A stretch of DNA of 52,553 nt, from positions 1 to 52,553 of the forward strand of contig JAOPYH010000076.1 in assembly GCA_025964715.1 (NCBI GenBank). Direction: 5' to 3'. Under the pieces are notes generated by a model that saw nothing but the letters and a program-made list of their open reading frames with translations, was not told where the DNA came from and did not search any database. Source of the stretch: Streptosporangiaceae bacterium (GTDB lineage Bacteria > Actinomycetota > Actinomycetes > Streptosporangiales > Streptosporangiaceae). Positions 36,311 to 44,673 of this stretch are shown piece after piece. The stretch's first letter is position 1; the number at the start of each line of letters is the position of its first letter. The translations under genes and the position numbers were made by a program.

Positions 36311-36820
36311 CTACCGGTGTTCGGCTACGGGGAAGCCGACGAAATCGAAACCGGCGAAGGCGATCGCTCCTGTGTCGTCGAGCAGGCACACCGCGGGGAA
36401 GTTACGCACGCCGAACGCGCCGGCCACCGGCCCATCCGGCGGCTCCACGATCACCCGGGCGTGGCCAGCCAGGGACTCAGCGACCTCGGCCGCCGGCACG
36501 GGTTCGCCGACGACGACGGCGATCGCGGGTATGGGGAGCCGGTACGCCCACTGGGCGAACTGGGGGAGAAGCTCCTTGCAGGGCTCGCATGCCGGGGTGA
36601 AGAACCCGACGAGGGCCGCCCCCGCGAGTTGCGGAATCCGGTGCCGGCCGGCGTCAGGGCGGAGTCCGGCCGGGGGCAGCAGGCCAGCGAGCCCGGCCGG
36701 CGTCCCGGCCACGGAGGATCCGGCTCCGGAGAACGCGTTCATCCGGCGGATGACCCCGAGGGTGAGACACAGGTTCGCCAGGCACATGAGGGCGACGGCG
36801 ACGAGTGCGGTGTCTGTCAT
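36311..36820 (-). CDS. MauD/TlpA-like membrane-anchored thioredoxin
   Basis: A 169-residue protein with an N-terminal membrane helix (about residues 4-22) and a thioredoxin-like domain. The redox motif is CEPC in GFFTPACEPCKELLPQF. ATG 36820 has AGGAG upstream and overlaps the stop of the MauE-like gene (ATGA). In methylamine dehydrogenase operons MauD and MauE jointly help form disulfides in the small subunit; homologous pairs occur elsewhere. No dehydrogenase subunits are present here, so the client is unknown. The 3' end faces the secreted Trp-rich peptide gene. Confidence 0.85.
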   Translation of the reverse strand: MTDTALVAVALMCLANLCLTLGVIRRMNAFSGAGSSVAGTPAGLAGLLPPAGLRPDAGRHRIPQLAGAALVGFFTPACEPCKELLPQFAQWAYRLPIPAIAVVVGEPVPAAEVAESLAGHARVIVEPPDGPVAGAFGVRNFPAVCLLDDTGAIAFAGFDFVGFPVAEHR

Positions 36821-37353
36821 GACGGGTGGCTCCTGTCGGATGATGGACGCGGCCCGACGTTGGCGCCGGCCAGTTCGAGCAGGTCGTCGAGGCGGATCGC
36901 GGGCAACGAGGTGAAGACGCCGGTGATGATCGCGACCGCCGCGACGGCTGCGGAAGGACGGGGGCCGGCCGCCGCCAGCGGGATCACCGCTATGGCGGCG
37001 AGGAGGAGGTTGCGTACCGCGTGCGGGACCCCGAGCGGCAGCGTCGCCGCACCGAAACAACGGCACTGCACCGCTTTACCCTGCTGGAGCGACCACAGGA
37101 TCCCGGCCGTGAGCGCGGTCAGCAGCCCTGCCGTCACGACCAGGCCCGGCGCGTGGGTGGTCGCGAGCAGAACGGCGGAGCCGGCCTCCAGCGCGATGAC
37201 GACCGGCGCCAGCCGGTCCAGCGGGGTCGCGATGGCGCGCAGCGACACCGCGAACTCGCGATAGGCGTCCCTTGACCGGAGCTTGCCCCAGACGGAGACG
37301 CAGAAGACCACGAGCAGGCAGACCCTCGCCGCGATACCCAAGAATCCGTGCAC
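36817..37353 (-). CDS. MauE-like (DoxX-related) membrane protein
   Basis: A 178-residue four-helix membrane protein with the pattern of MauE/DoxX-like maturation proteins: an N-terminal helix with FCVSVWGKLRSRDAYREF, helices at about 48-70, 75-95 and 105-150, and a CRCFG motif in VQCRCFGAATLPLG between helices that may carry redox cysteines. It is translationally coupled to the MauD-like gene, so the two probably form a quinone-linked disulfide-forming or isomerising pair. Confidence 0.88.
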   Translation of the reverse strand: MHGFLGIAARVCLLVVFCVSVWGKLRSRDAYREFAVSLRAIATPLDRLAPVVIALEAGSAVLLATTHAPGLVVTAGLLTALTAGILWSLQQGKAVQCRCFGAATLPLGVPHAVRNLLLAAIAVIPLAAAGPRPSAAVAAVAIITGVFTSLPAIRLDDLLELAGANVGPRPSSDRSHPS

Positions 37354-37388
37354 GGCTTGCTCCTCGCCCTCGTACCAGGTGTGGCCGG

Positions 37389-38552
37389 CTACTCCTCGCG
37401 CACTACCGGGAGCAGGATGCCGATCTCCAGGCCTCCCTGTGGCCCGGGGCGGACTGTGAGGCTGCCGCCATGGGCGCGGGTGATGGACCGTACGATCGAC
37501 AACCCGAGCCCGAGACCCTCGCGGTGCGAGGCCCGTACGTCCGGGCCGCGGGTGAAGGGCTCGAACAGCTCGTCCATGAGCTCTGACGGCACCTCAGGGC
37601 CGGTGTTGCTCACCCGCAGTCCGCGCCGACCGGCTCGTACCTCGACGGTCCCGCCGGCATGGTTATAGCGCAGGGCGTTCTGCACCAGGTTGGTGATCAG
37701 GTGGGTGAGCAGCACCCGGTCGCCTCTGACGTGCACCGGCTCGGTGTCCACCAGCAACCGCACGTCGGCGGCCTTGGCCTCGGCCGTGTGCTGCGCGGTG
37801 ACCTCGGTGACCAGGGTGTGGAGCCCCACCACCGCGCAGTCGCCGAGGCCGTCCTCACTGTGGGCCAGCAGCAGCAGTCCCTCGATCAGGTGCTCACTGC
37901 GCCGGTTCACGGTCAGCAGCTCTTCGCGGACCTTGGCCACGTGATCGGGTACCGGATCCGCCAGGCCGATCTGCAGGGCGGTTCGCTGAACGGCGAGAGG
38001 GGTGCGCAGTTCATGGGAGGCGTTGGCGACGAACCTCCGCTGGCCCGCGAACGCCTGGTCCAGCCGTTGCAGCATGGCGTCGAAGGTGTCCGCCAGGTCC
38101 TTGAGCTCGTCCCGAGGCCCCTGCAAATGGATGCGCTCGTGCAGATTGGTCTCCGACAGCCGGTGAGCGGTCGCGGTGATCTTGTGCAGCGGGCGCAGGA
38201 CCCGCCCGGAAAGCCACCAGCCCACGAGTGCCGCGACTCCGACGAGGACCGCGAGGACCATGCCCGAGGTCATCAGCAGGTGATGCAGGGTGTCGTAGCG
38301 GTCGGTCGAGATGACCTTCTGGACGTTCACCCGGTCATTGCCGGTCAGCGGCATGCCGGCGGGCCCGGCCGTGGTGATCGTGAGTGGCTTGGCCGTGCCC
38401 GGCACGGCTAGCAACTTGGACTTGGCGTCGACGTTGCGCTTGAGCAGGAGGTACATCACGGAGATGACGAGGGCACCGGTGACCAGGATCAGTCCGGCGA
38501 ACGCACCGGCGAGCCGGGCGCGCACGGTGAGGCGGGGGAAGGGCCGGGTCAT
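37389..38552 (-). CDS. Two-component sensor histidine kinase
   Basis: A 387-residue membrane kinase. It has TM helices at about residues 13-37 and 91-114 enclosing a periplasmic loop of about 50 residues, a HAMP domain, then the HisKA dimerisation domain with H180 in NASHELRTPLA and the HATPase domain (N box LVQNALRYNHAGG, then GLGLGLSIV). ATG 38552 lies two bases after the response-regulator stop. With that partner it should sense an extracytoplasmic signal and control the divergent export operon that starts at 39357. Confidence 0.95.
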   Translation of the reverse strand: MTRPFPRLTVRARLAGAFAGLILVTGALVISVMYLLLKRNVDAKSKLLAVPGTAKPLTITTAGPAGMPLTGNDRVNVQKVISTDRYDTLHHLLMTSGMVLAVLVGVAALVGWWLSGRVLRPLHKITATAHRLSETNLHERIHLQGPRDELKDLADTFDAMLQRLDQAFAGQRRFVANASHELRTPLAVQRTALQIGLADPVPDHVAKVREELLTVNRRSEHLIEGLLLLAHSEDGLGDCAVVGLHTLVTEVTAQHTAEAKAADVRLLVDTEPVHVRGDRVLLTHLITNLVQNALRYNHAGGTVEVRAGRRGLRVSNTGPEVPSELMDELFEPFTRGPDVRASHREGLGLGLSIVRSITRAHGGSLTVRPGPQGGLEIGILLPVVREE

Positions 38553-38554
38553 GA

Positions 38555-39208
38555 TCAGATCCGGTACCCGGCGCCGGGCAGCGTCTCGATCACTGGAGGG
38601 TCGCCGAGCTTGGCCCGAAGTTTGCTCATGGCGATCCTGACCGCGTTGGTGAACGGGTCGGCGTTCTCGTCCCAAGCCCGCTCCAGCAGCTGTTCGGCGC
38701 TCACCACGGCGCCCTGGGCCTGGAGGAGAACCTCGAGGACCGCGAACTCCTTGGGGGAAAGGGGGAGCGGGATGCCGTCGCGGCAGGCCCGCCGCTGGGA
38801 GCCGTCCACGGTGATGCCGCGGCGCTCGAGCACTGGCGGGAGGGCGGGCTGTGCCCGCCGGCTCAGCGCCCTGATGCGGGCCAGCAGCTCCGGGTATTCG
38901 AAGGGCTTGGACAGGTAGTCGTCGGCGCCCAGCCCGAGCCCCTCCACCCGGTCCCTCAGCATGCCGGCCGCGGTCAGCATGAGGATGCGGGTCGTCGCCC
39001 CCTCGGCGGCGAGCTCAGCGCAGACCTGATCTCCGGAGATCTTGGGTAGGTCCCGGTCCAGCACCACCACGTCGTAGGTGTTCACGCCGAGCTGCTCGAG
39101 CGCGGCCGCGCCGTCGTGCACGACGTCGACCGCCATCGATTCGCGCCGTAGGGCCTGAGCCAGATACCCGGCGAGTACCTGCTCGTCTTCCACCACCAGG
39201 ACCCGCAT
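38555..39208 (-). CDS. OmpR-type response regulator
   Basis: A 217-residue regulator. The receiver domain (residues 1-115) has the acidic pair VVEDEQ, the phosphoacceptor D51 in VVVLDRDLPK and K101 in YLSKPFEYPEL. The C-terminal winged helix (residues 120-217) has the recognition element DENADPFTNAVRIAMSKLR and ends in GAGYRI. GAGGAGG lies just upstream of ATG 39208. It is divergent from the lipoprotein/export operon, which is the likely target. Confidence 0.96.
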   Translation of the reverse strand: MRVLVVEDEQVLAGYLAQALRRESMAVDVVHDGAAALEQLGVNTYDVVVLDRDLPKISGDQVCAELAAEGATTRILMLTAAGMLRDRVEGLGLGADDYLSKPFEYPELLARIRALSRRAQPALPPVLERRGITVDGSQRRACRDGIPLPLSPKEFAVLEVLLQAQGAVVSAEQLLERAWDENADPFTNAVRIAMSKLRAKLGDPPVIETLPGAGYRI

Positions 39209-39356
39209 GCATCCTCCTCGTCGGTGCCGAGCGTAGATCGCGCCGCATAAGGCCGGTGTCTCCGTCTCCGGATACACCCGGGAAACACTCCTGTCAGTAA
39301 AACGGTGGATACCGGCACGGTGAAGGGCCGTGCCTCTGGACAGGGCAGGACAACTC

Positions 39357-39827
39357 ATGCGCGGCAGAATCCATACGGCGGCCCTCGTGGTTGTGCTCAC
39401 GGCCGGGCTGGCCGGGTGCGGCGGTGGCTCCAAGCCCGCGGCGACGAAGACATCGCCGTTGAACGTGGCCGACCAGGCGCTGGCCTATGCCCGGTGCCTG
39501 CGGGCCCACGGCCTCGACGTTCCCGATCCCGACCCCAACAACCCCGGCATCTCACTGCCCAAGTCCTCGGCCGGCGGTCAGTCGGTCCAGGCGGCCCTCC
39601 AGGCCTGCCGGGACCAGGCCCCACCGAAGCTCTTCACCGGCAACGACGCCGGGGCACAGGACCACGACCTCGCCGTCGCCCGCTGCCTGCGCGCGCACGG
39701 CGTGAACGTGCCGGACCCGCAACCGGGTCAGCCGCTCAACATCACCGGATCCCTGAACGACGAGAAGGTGAAGCAGGCGATCGCGGCCTGTGAGAAGACC
39801 CCGGCGACGTCCGGGGGCGGCGGATGA
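39357..39827 (+). CDS. Lipoprotein with paired RCLRAHG motifs
   Basis: A 156-residue protein with a signal sequence and lipobox GLAGC (Cys at about 22), then a disordered linker. The body has two similar halves, each carrying the motif ARCLRAHG-xx-VPDP and a partner Cys. This suggests two small disulfide-linked modules. The family is common in actinobacteria and is often encoded next to ABC exporters, but its function is not known to me. ATG 39357 has a GCAGGAC site and the stop overlaps the next gene (ATGA). First gene of the export operon. Confidence 0.88.
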   Translation: MRGRIHTAALVVVLTAGLAGCGGGSKPAATKTSPLNVADQALAYARCLRAHGLDVPDPDPNNPGISLPKSSAGGQSVQAALQACRDQAPPKLFTGNDAGAQDHDLAVARCLRAHGVNVPDPQPGQPLNITGSLNDEKVKQAIAACEKTPATSGGGG

Positions 39828-41029
39828 CCGGTACACACGCCGAGCGCACGGCGCCCGTCGCCGCGCCCGTGGACGCCGACGTGCCACCGGCGACCGGGCC
39901 GGGCTCCGGGAGCGGAGGAGCGGCAGGGCCCGGGGCGGATCAGGCCCGCCGGCGCGGGCGGGTCGTGATCGCGGCAGTCGTCGTGCTCGCGGTCGGGGGG
40001 GCGGGTGCGACCGCCGTCGTGCTGACGCGTGGCACGGACAAGGGCGCCACCAACACCGGACCCCGCCTGTCCACGGCTCCCGTGGTACGGACCGACCTCT
40101 CCGACGAGGTTCAGGTGGACGGCACACTCGGCTTCGGCGGCACCTACACGTTCATCGGGGCCGCGGGCACCCTTACCTGGTTGCCCCAGCCGGGCCAGGA
40201 GATCGTCCGCGGTGAGCGGGTGTTCGCGGTCGACGGACACGATGTGCCGCTGTTCTACGGCACGACCCCGATGTGGCGGACGCTCGAGGAGGGCGTCCAC
40301 GACGGCCGGGACGTACGGCAGCTGCAGGCCAACCTGTCGGCCCTGCACCACGGCGGTCTGACGGTCGATGGTCACTTCGGCCCGGCGACCCGGGAGGCGG
40401 TGGAGGACTGGCAGCACGATCTCGGCCGAGACCGTACCGGAGCGGTCCAACAGGGCGATGTGGCCATCGCGCCGGGGCGCCTCCGCATCCAGAGCGTCGC
40501 GGGGGTCCTCGGCGGCCCGGCCCACCTCCAGGTGCTGCAGGCCACCGGAACCCAGCGGATCGTGACCGTACCCCTGCCGGTCGACCGGCAGGGGATCGCG
40601 CGGACCGGCGGAAAGGTGCGGCTGGAGCTTCCGGGCGGTGTCCAGACCACTGGCCACATCTCCGACGTCGGCGCAGTCGCCGCCGGGACCGGGACGGGAT
40701 CTGGTGCCACGGCCGGAGCGGTCGGAGCGGCCACCGCCAACGCCACCATCCCGGTGCATGTCCGGCTGGACGACTCCAGGGCCGCGGGCAGGCTGGCCGG
40801 CGCCCCTGCCACCGTCTACTTCACCGGCCAGGTCCGGCGGGGTGTGCTGGCCGTACCGGTCAGTGCGCTCCTGGCCCAGGGGCCGCACGACTACGCCGTC
40901 GTCGTCGCGGACTCCGCCGGCCGCCGGCGTACGGTCCCGGTCACGCTCGGCATGTTCGGTTCCGGCCAGGTCGCGGTGACGGGGCCGGGTCTCGCGCCGG
41001 GCATGCGCGTGGAGGTGCCCGCCTCATGA
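39824..41029 (+). CDS. Efflux adaptor (HlyD/MacA-like) with peptidoglycan-binding domain
   Basis: A 401-residue protein. A membrane helix at about residues 48-70 ([20 protein letters not shown]) anchors it. It has a lipoyl-like adaptor domain ([16 protein letters not shown]), a peptidoglycan-binding type 1 domain at about 160-210 ([20 protein letters not shown]), and C-terminal beta-barrel segments. Such adaptors link an ABC transporter to the cell wall in Gram-positives. It overlaps both neighbours by four bases, so it is cotranslated with the ABC ATPase. Confidence 0.9.
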   Translation: MTGTHAERTAPVAAPVDADVPPATGPGSGSGGAAGPGADQARRRGRVVIAAVVVLAVGGAGATAVVLTRGTDKGATNTGPRLSTAPVVRTDLSDEVQVDGTLGFGGTYTFIGAAGTLTWLPQPGQEIVRGERVFAVDGHDVPLFYGTTPMWRTLEEGVHDGRDVRQLQANLSALHHGGLTVDGHFGPATREAVEDWQHDLGRDRTGAVQQGDVAIAPGRLRIQSVAGVLGGPAHLQVLQATGTQRIVTVPLPVDRQGIARTGGKVRLELPGGVQTTGHISDVGAVAAGTGTGSGATAGAVGAATANATIPVHVRLDDSRAAGRLAGAPATVYFTGQVRRGVLAVPVSALLAQGPHDYAVVVADSAGRRRTVPVTLGMFGSGQVAVTGPGLAPGMRVEVPAS

Positions 41030-41703
41030 CCGTGGTCATCGGTCTGGATCATGTCTCGAAGTCCTATCCCGGCGGGGTCACGGCACTGCGCGACGTGTCG
41101 CTGCGGGTACACAGAGGAGAGCTGCTGGGCATTGTCGGCCCGTCCGGATCAGGCAAGTCCACGCTTCTTCACCTGATGGGCGCCCTGGACCATCCCGACG
41201 GCGGACAGGTCAGCATGTTCGGGCATCCGCTCTCCGGGCTTTCCGACCGGCAGATCTCCGCGGTTCGTGCACAGTGGGTCGGGTTCGTGTTCCAGCAGTT
41301 CTTCCTCACCGCGCACATGGACGCCCAGGACAACGTGGCCACGGGCCTGCTCTACCAGGGCGTACCGGCGGCGGAGCGGCGCCGCCGCGCCGAGCTGACG
41401 CTCGAGCGCGTAGGGCTCCGGCATCGCCTCGGCCACCGGCCCCACCAGCTCTCGGGAGGCGAGCGCCAGCGGGTGGCCATCGCTCGAGCGCTCATCGCCC
41501 GGCCCGCCGTGGTGTTCGCGGACGAGCCGACCGGCAACCTCGACTCCGCTGCGGGCGCCGGGGTGCTGAGGCTGCTGTCGGAGCTGCACGCCGACGGCAC
41601 CACGATAGTCGTCGTCACCCACGACCCGAAGATCGCCGCTGATCTGCCGCGCCGCGTGGAAATGCTCGACGGCCGGGTCCACTACGACGGAGGTGCGGCA
41701 TGA
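41026..41703 (+). CDS. ABC transporter ATP-binding protein (MacB/LolD type)
   Basis: A 225-residue ATPase. Walker A is GPSGSGKST at about 39-47, the Q-loop is FVFQQFFL, the signature LSGGERQRV is at about 145, Walker B is [12 protein letters not shown] and the H-loop His is in VVTHDPK. The MacB/LolD-like architecture implies mechanotransmission with the FtsX-type permease that follows rather than classical import. It overlaps the adaptor and permease genes by four bases. Confidence 0.97.
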   Translation: MTVVIGLDHVSKSYPGGVTALRDVSLRVHRGELLGIVGPSGSGKSTLLHLMGALDHPDGGQVSMFGHPLSGLSDRQISAVRAQWVGFVFQQFFLTAHMDAQDNVATGLLYQGVPAAERRRRAELTLERVGLRHRLGHRPHQLSGGERQRVAIARALIARPAVVFADEPTGNLDSAAGAGVLRLLSELHADGTTIVVVTHDPKIAADLPRRVEMLDGRVHYDGGAA

Positions 41704-42938
41704 AGAGCACGCTGGACGGCATCGCGGAGGTGGCGGAACCCGTCCTGCCGTTGCCGGCCGCGGCCCGGCTGACCACTGCCGACATCCTCAGGGTCGGTGT
41801 GGTGGGACTGCGCGGGCGGCCCCTGCGCGCGGCCCTGTCGGCGCTCGGCATCGCCATCGGCATCGCCGCGATGGTCACGGTGCTCGGGATCGGCGCGGCG
41901 AGCCGGCAGCAGTTGATCGACGAGATCCGCACGCTGGGCACGAACATGCTCACGGCCCGTACGGGCCAGACGCTGTTCGGGGACTCGGCACAGTTGCCGG
42001 TAGAGGCCCCGGCGATGGTCGGGCGAATTCCCGGGGTCCAGTCGGTCAGTGCGGTCGGCCAGGTCGCGGGCGGCACCGTCCGCCGCACCGACAAGGTCCC
42101 GGCCACGGACACCGGCGGTCTGGCGGTGGAGGCCGCCCGGCTGGACCTCCCCGCCACCCTGGGGGCGACCGTACGGGCCGGAACATTCCTCAACGGCGCC
42201 ACCCAGACCTACCGGACCACGGTGCTAGGCGCGGTCGCCGCGTCCCGGCTGGGCATCGACCAGCCGGGACGGCAGGTCTACATGGCGGGCAACTGGTTCA
42301 CCGTGATCGGCATCCTGAACCCGCTGCCGCTCAATCCCGAGATCGACCGGGCCGCCCTCATCGGCTGGCCCGTCGCGCAGCAGACGCTGGGATTCAACGG
42401 TCATCCCACTGCTGTGTACGTGCGATCGACCGAGAGCCGGGTCGAGAGTGTCTGGCGGGTCCTCGCGGGGACCGTCGATCCGGCGCATCCGGAACAGGTA
42501 CAGGTCAGCCGGCCGTCGGACGCCCTCACCGCGCAGCTCGCGGCCAAGTCGACCTTCAACGGGCTGTTCCTCGGCCTCGGTGCGGTCGGGCTGCTCGTCG
42601 GCGGGGTCGGCATCGCCAACACCATGGTCATCTCGGTGCTGGAACGGCGCCAGGAGATCGGGCTGCGCCGCGCCATCGGGGCCGGGCGAGGGCAGATACG
42701 GCTCCAGTTCCTCACCGAGTCGGTTGTTCTGTCGCTGCTCGGGGGCGTGACCGGGGTGCTGCTGGGCTTGTCGATCACCCTCGCCTACGCGGCCGGCCGC
42801 GGATGGCCGGCGGTCCTTCCAGGACAGGCACTGGCCGGCGGTGTCGCGGCAGCGGTGCTGACCGGAGCGCTCGCGGGCCTGTACCCCGCTCGGCGCGCCA
42901 GTGCCCTGACGCCGACCCAGGCGCTGGCGACGGGATGA
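41700..42938 (+). CDS. MacB/FtsX-type ABC permease
   Basis: A 412-residue permease with one TM helix near residue 50 ([16 protein letters not shown]), a large extracytoplasmic MacB periplasmic core domain (residues 75-285), and three TM helices at about 290-400 with the conserved [20 protein letters not shown] loop. With the adaptor and ATPase it makes a complete tripartite-like exporter for a peptide, antibiotic or lipoprotein. The substrate is unknown. Its end is about 250 bases before the candidate peptide precursor at 43193. Confidence 0.96.
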   Translation: MKSTLDGIAEVAEPVLPLPAAARLTTADILRVGVVGLRGRPLRAALSALGIAIGIAAMVTVLGIGAASRQQLIDEIRTLGTNMLTARTGQTLFGDSAQLPVEAPAMVGRIPGVQSVSAVGQVAGGTVRRTDKVPATDTGGLAVEAARLDLPATLGATVRAGTFLNGATQTYRTTVLGAVAASRLGIDQPGRQVYMAGNWFTVIGILNPLPLNPEIDRAALIGWPVAQQTLGFNGHPTAVYVRSTESRVESVWRVLAGTVDPAHPEQVQVSRPSDALTAQLAAKSTFNGLFLGLGAVGLLVGGVGIANTMVISVLERRQEIGLRRAIGAGRGQIRLQFLTESVVLSLLGGVTGVLLGLSITLAYAAGRGWPAVLPGQALAGGVAAAVLTGALAGLYPARRASALTPTQALATG

Positions 42939-43154
42939 CGGGATGACGGCCGGATGAGGGGGCTCATCGTTTGACGGAAGACTGAAAAACTCAATTAGAG
43001 CGGCTTATGACTGGGGGTAAATTCGCCTGCGTGGAGGGTTGTCGCGGCATGCTCGAATTCGGCTCTATATGTACCTGTTCGTGATGAGTGGCCGGATAAG
43101 GTCAAACGTCCGGATTGATTACATAAATGGTGACACGTAAGAATGCTTCCGGAG

Positions 43155-43173
43155 GTCACGGACAGGCCGTGAC
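43155..43173. repeat. Inverted repeat upstream of the peptide precursor
   Basis: GTCACGG (43155-43161) and CCGTGAC (43167-43173) are perfect seven-base arms around ACAGG, placed eight bases before the AGGAGG ribosome site. It can act as an operator or as a 5' UTR hairpin that hides or exposes the ribosome site. Confidence 0.5.
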
Positions 43174-43192
43174 AGATGCAGGAGGCAGAACA

Positions 43193-43345
43193 ATGGCTGA
43201 GCACAAGACGCTGGACCCAGCGGAGATCACCGTCGTGCCGGCGGGTGCGCCCCTCACGGACGCGGAGTTCACGATCTGCAACCCGGATCCGTACGACCGC
43301 TGCGTGACGCTGTGCAACCCCGACCCGTACGACCGCTGCGTCTGA
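43193..43345 (+). CDS. Candidate ribosomal peptide precursor with two 12-residue core repeats
   Basis: A 50-residue peptide starting at ATG 43193 behind AGGAGG (43180-43185). An upstream in-frame start at 43127 lacks support. Residues 1-26 (MAEHKTLDPAEITVVPAGAP, then LTDAEF) look like an acidic leader. Residues 27-38 and 39-50 are the repeats T-I-C-N-P-D-P-Y-D-R-C-V and T-L-C-N-P-D-P-Y-D-R-C-V, and the second ends exactly at the C-terminus. Each repeat has two Cys eight positions apart and two Asp, plus Asn, Tyr and Arg. The oxygenase gene starts one base after the stop. This matches RiPP precursor logic; the modification and product are unknown. Confidence 0.8.
   Translation: MAEHKTLDPAEITVVPAGAPLTDAEFTICNPDPYDRCVTLCNPDPYDRCV
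43271..43342 (+). repeat. Two tandem 36-bp repeats encoding the putative cores
   Basis: Units 43271-43306 and 43307-43342 encode identical residues at 11 of 12 positions (Ile/Leu at the second). The nucleotide differences are otherwise synonymous, for example GAT/GAC and CCG/CCC, so the peptide sequence appears conserved rather than freshly duplicated. Confidence 0.9.
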
Positions 43346-43346
43346 C

Positions 43347-44585
43347 ATGCCAGCGCCGCTGAATAGCGGCCGTGTGGAGGCCGAGGCCACCGCGCCTCGG
43401 CCTTCCTTCGGCCTCTCGCGCCTGATTTTCCCTATCGACGTGAAGACGTTCGAAAAGGACTTCTGGGAGAAGAAACCCCTGATCATCAGGAGGGATTCGC
43501 CTGACTATTATTCGGATGTGCTGTCACTCCGGGATGTTGACGGGATCTTGGACAGCTCGAGTCTGCGGGAGAGCGATGTACGCCTCGTAAAAGCCGGCCG
43601 GGAAACGGCGATGTCCGAGCTCGTCACCGACGATTCGGATGGCCGGGCCACGGCGCTGGAGGGGCTTTATGAGCGATACCGCGATGGCGCCACGGTCAAC
43701 CTGATGTTCCTGCACGAGCGGTGGCCGCCGCTTGGACGGCTGTGCCGCAAGCTCGCCGCCAAACTGAGCTGCGGAGTGCACGGGAACGTGTATCTCACGC
43801 CGGCCGGCTCGCAGGGACTGGACCCGCACTACGACACCCATGACGTCTTCGTGATGCAGCTCCACGGCAGCAAGCACTGGCGGCTGTACGAAGGCCGCAC
43901 CCCCCTCCCGCTGCAGAGCCAGGGATACCGGCCGCCGCCGGAAGGCGCCGGCGAGCCCGTGATGGAGTTCGACCTGCACGCGGGCGACCTCGCCTACCTG
44001 CCGCGGGGAACGGTGCACGCGGCGACGGCCAACGAGGCGACGTCGATGCACCTCACCATCGGCATGGTGCCGGTCGTGTGGGGGGCCGTGCTGCGGGATG
44101 TGCTCGACGCGGCCATGCGCCGGGATGTGGCACTGCGGGAGGCGCTGCCCCTTGGCTTCGCCAGGGACGACCATCTCCAGCAGCACGTCGAGGAGCGGCT
44201 CGCCGAGCTGTTCGCCGGGCTGGGCGACTCGATCTCCTGGAAGGAGGCGGTCACCGACGTCTCTCGCCGTGCACTGCGTCGCCGTCAGGTCGCGCTGACC
44301 GGGCACCTCACAGATCTGGAGGCCATTGGGTCACTGGACGTCGTGACCTCCGTACGCCGCCGTCAGGAGCTCCTGTGGCGGCAGGGTCGCGATTCGGGCC
44401 AGGTGTTCGTGGAGTTCCACGGCAAGGTGCTCGGGTTTCCCGGTGCCCTGGAGGAAGAGCTGGAGTTCATCGCCAAGGCGGATGCGCCCTTCCGCGGTGC
44501 CGATCTCCCGGGCGGGCTCGACGACGCCGGACGCCTGGTGCTGGTCGGCCGCCTGCTGCGGGAGGGCTTCCTCACCATGGCCTGA
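43347..44585 (+). CDS. JmjC/cupin-4 Fe(II)/2-oxoglutarate oxygenase (ribosomal-oxygenase-like)
   Basis: A 412-residue enzyme resembling the YcfD/MINA53/NO66 ribosomal protein hydroxylases. The N-terminal FWEKKPLIIRR motif is at residues 39-49, and the double-stranded beta-helix Fe(II) ligands are H161-Y-D163 and H224 (in GTVHAAT). Residues 352-412 form a C-terminal winged-helix-like domain ending LDDAGRLVLVGRLLREGFLT. Known relatives hydroxylate Arg or His side chains in ribosomal proteins. ATG 43347 lies one base after the precursor stop, so translation is coupled, and the peptide's Asn, Asp, Pro, Tyr or Arg residues are candidate targets. This is the core modifying enzyme of the proposed pathway. 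Confidence 0.9.
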   Translation: MPAPLNSGRVEAEATAPRPSFGLSRLIFPIDVKTFEKDFWEKKPLIIRRDSPDYYSDVLSLRDVDGILDSSSLRESDVRLVKAGRETAMSELVTDDSDGRATALEGLYERYRDGATVNLMFLHERWPPLGRLCRKLAAKLSCGVHGNVYLTPAGSQGLDPHYDTHDVFVMQLHGSKHWRLYEGRTPLPLQSQGYRPPPEGAGEPVMEFDLHAGDLAYLPRGTVHAATANEATSMHLTIGMVPVVWGAVLRDVLDAAMRRDVALREALPLGFARDDHLQQHVEERLAELFAGLGDSISWKEAVTDVSRRALRRRQVALTGHLTDLEAIGSLDVVTSVRRRQELLWRQGRDSGQVFVEFHGKVLGFPGALEEELEFIAKADAPFRGADLPGGLDDAGRLVLVGRLLREGFLTMA

Positions 44586-44673
44586 ATGCCGAGGGCGGGC
44601 CGGTCGTCCGGGCCGGCCGCTCTCGCTTCGGCTGCGATCGGCGGCGCGCCCAATGCGGCAATGAAACGGGGAA

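Noticed and set aside
40273..41025. Long frame fused upstream of the ABC ATPase gene
   Set aside because: It is a shifted frame of the adaptor gene; the ATPase starts at ATG 41026 in an ATGA overlap.
43127..43192. Longer start (43127) for the peptide precursor
   Set aside because: The inverted repeat and AGGAGG lie inside this extension, and the added residues look unselected; ATG 43193 is correctly spaced from AGGAGG.
42995..43486. Minus-strand open frame spanning the precursor and the oxygenase start
   Set aside because: No start signal or similarity, and it is antisense to two better-supported genes.
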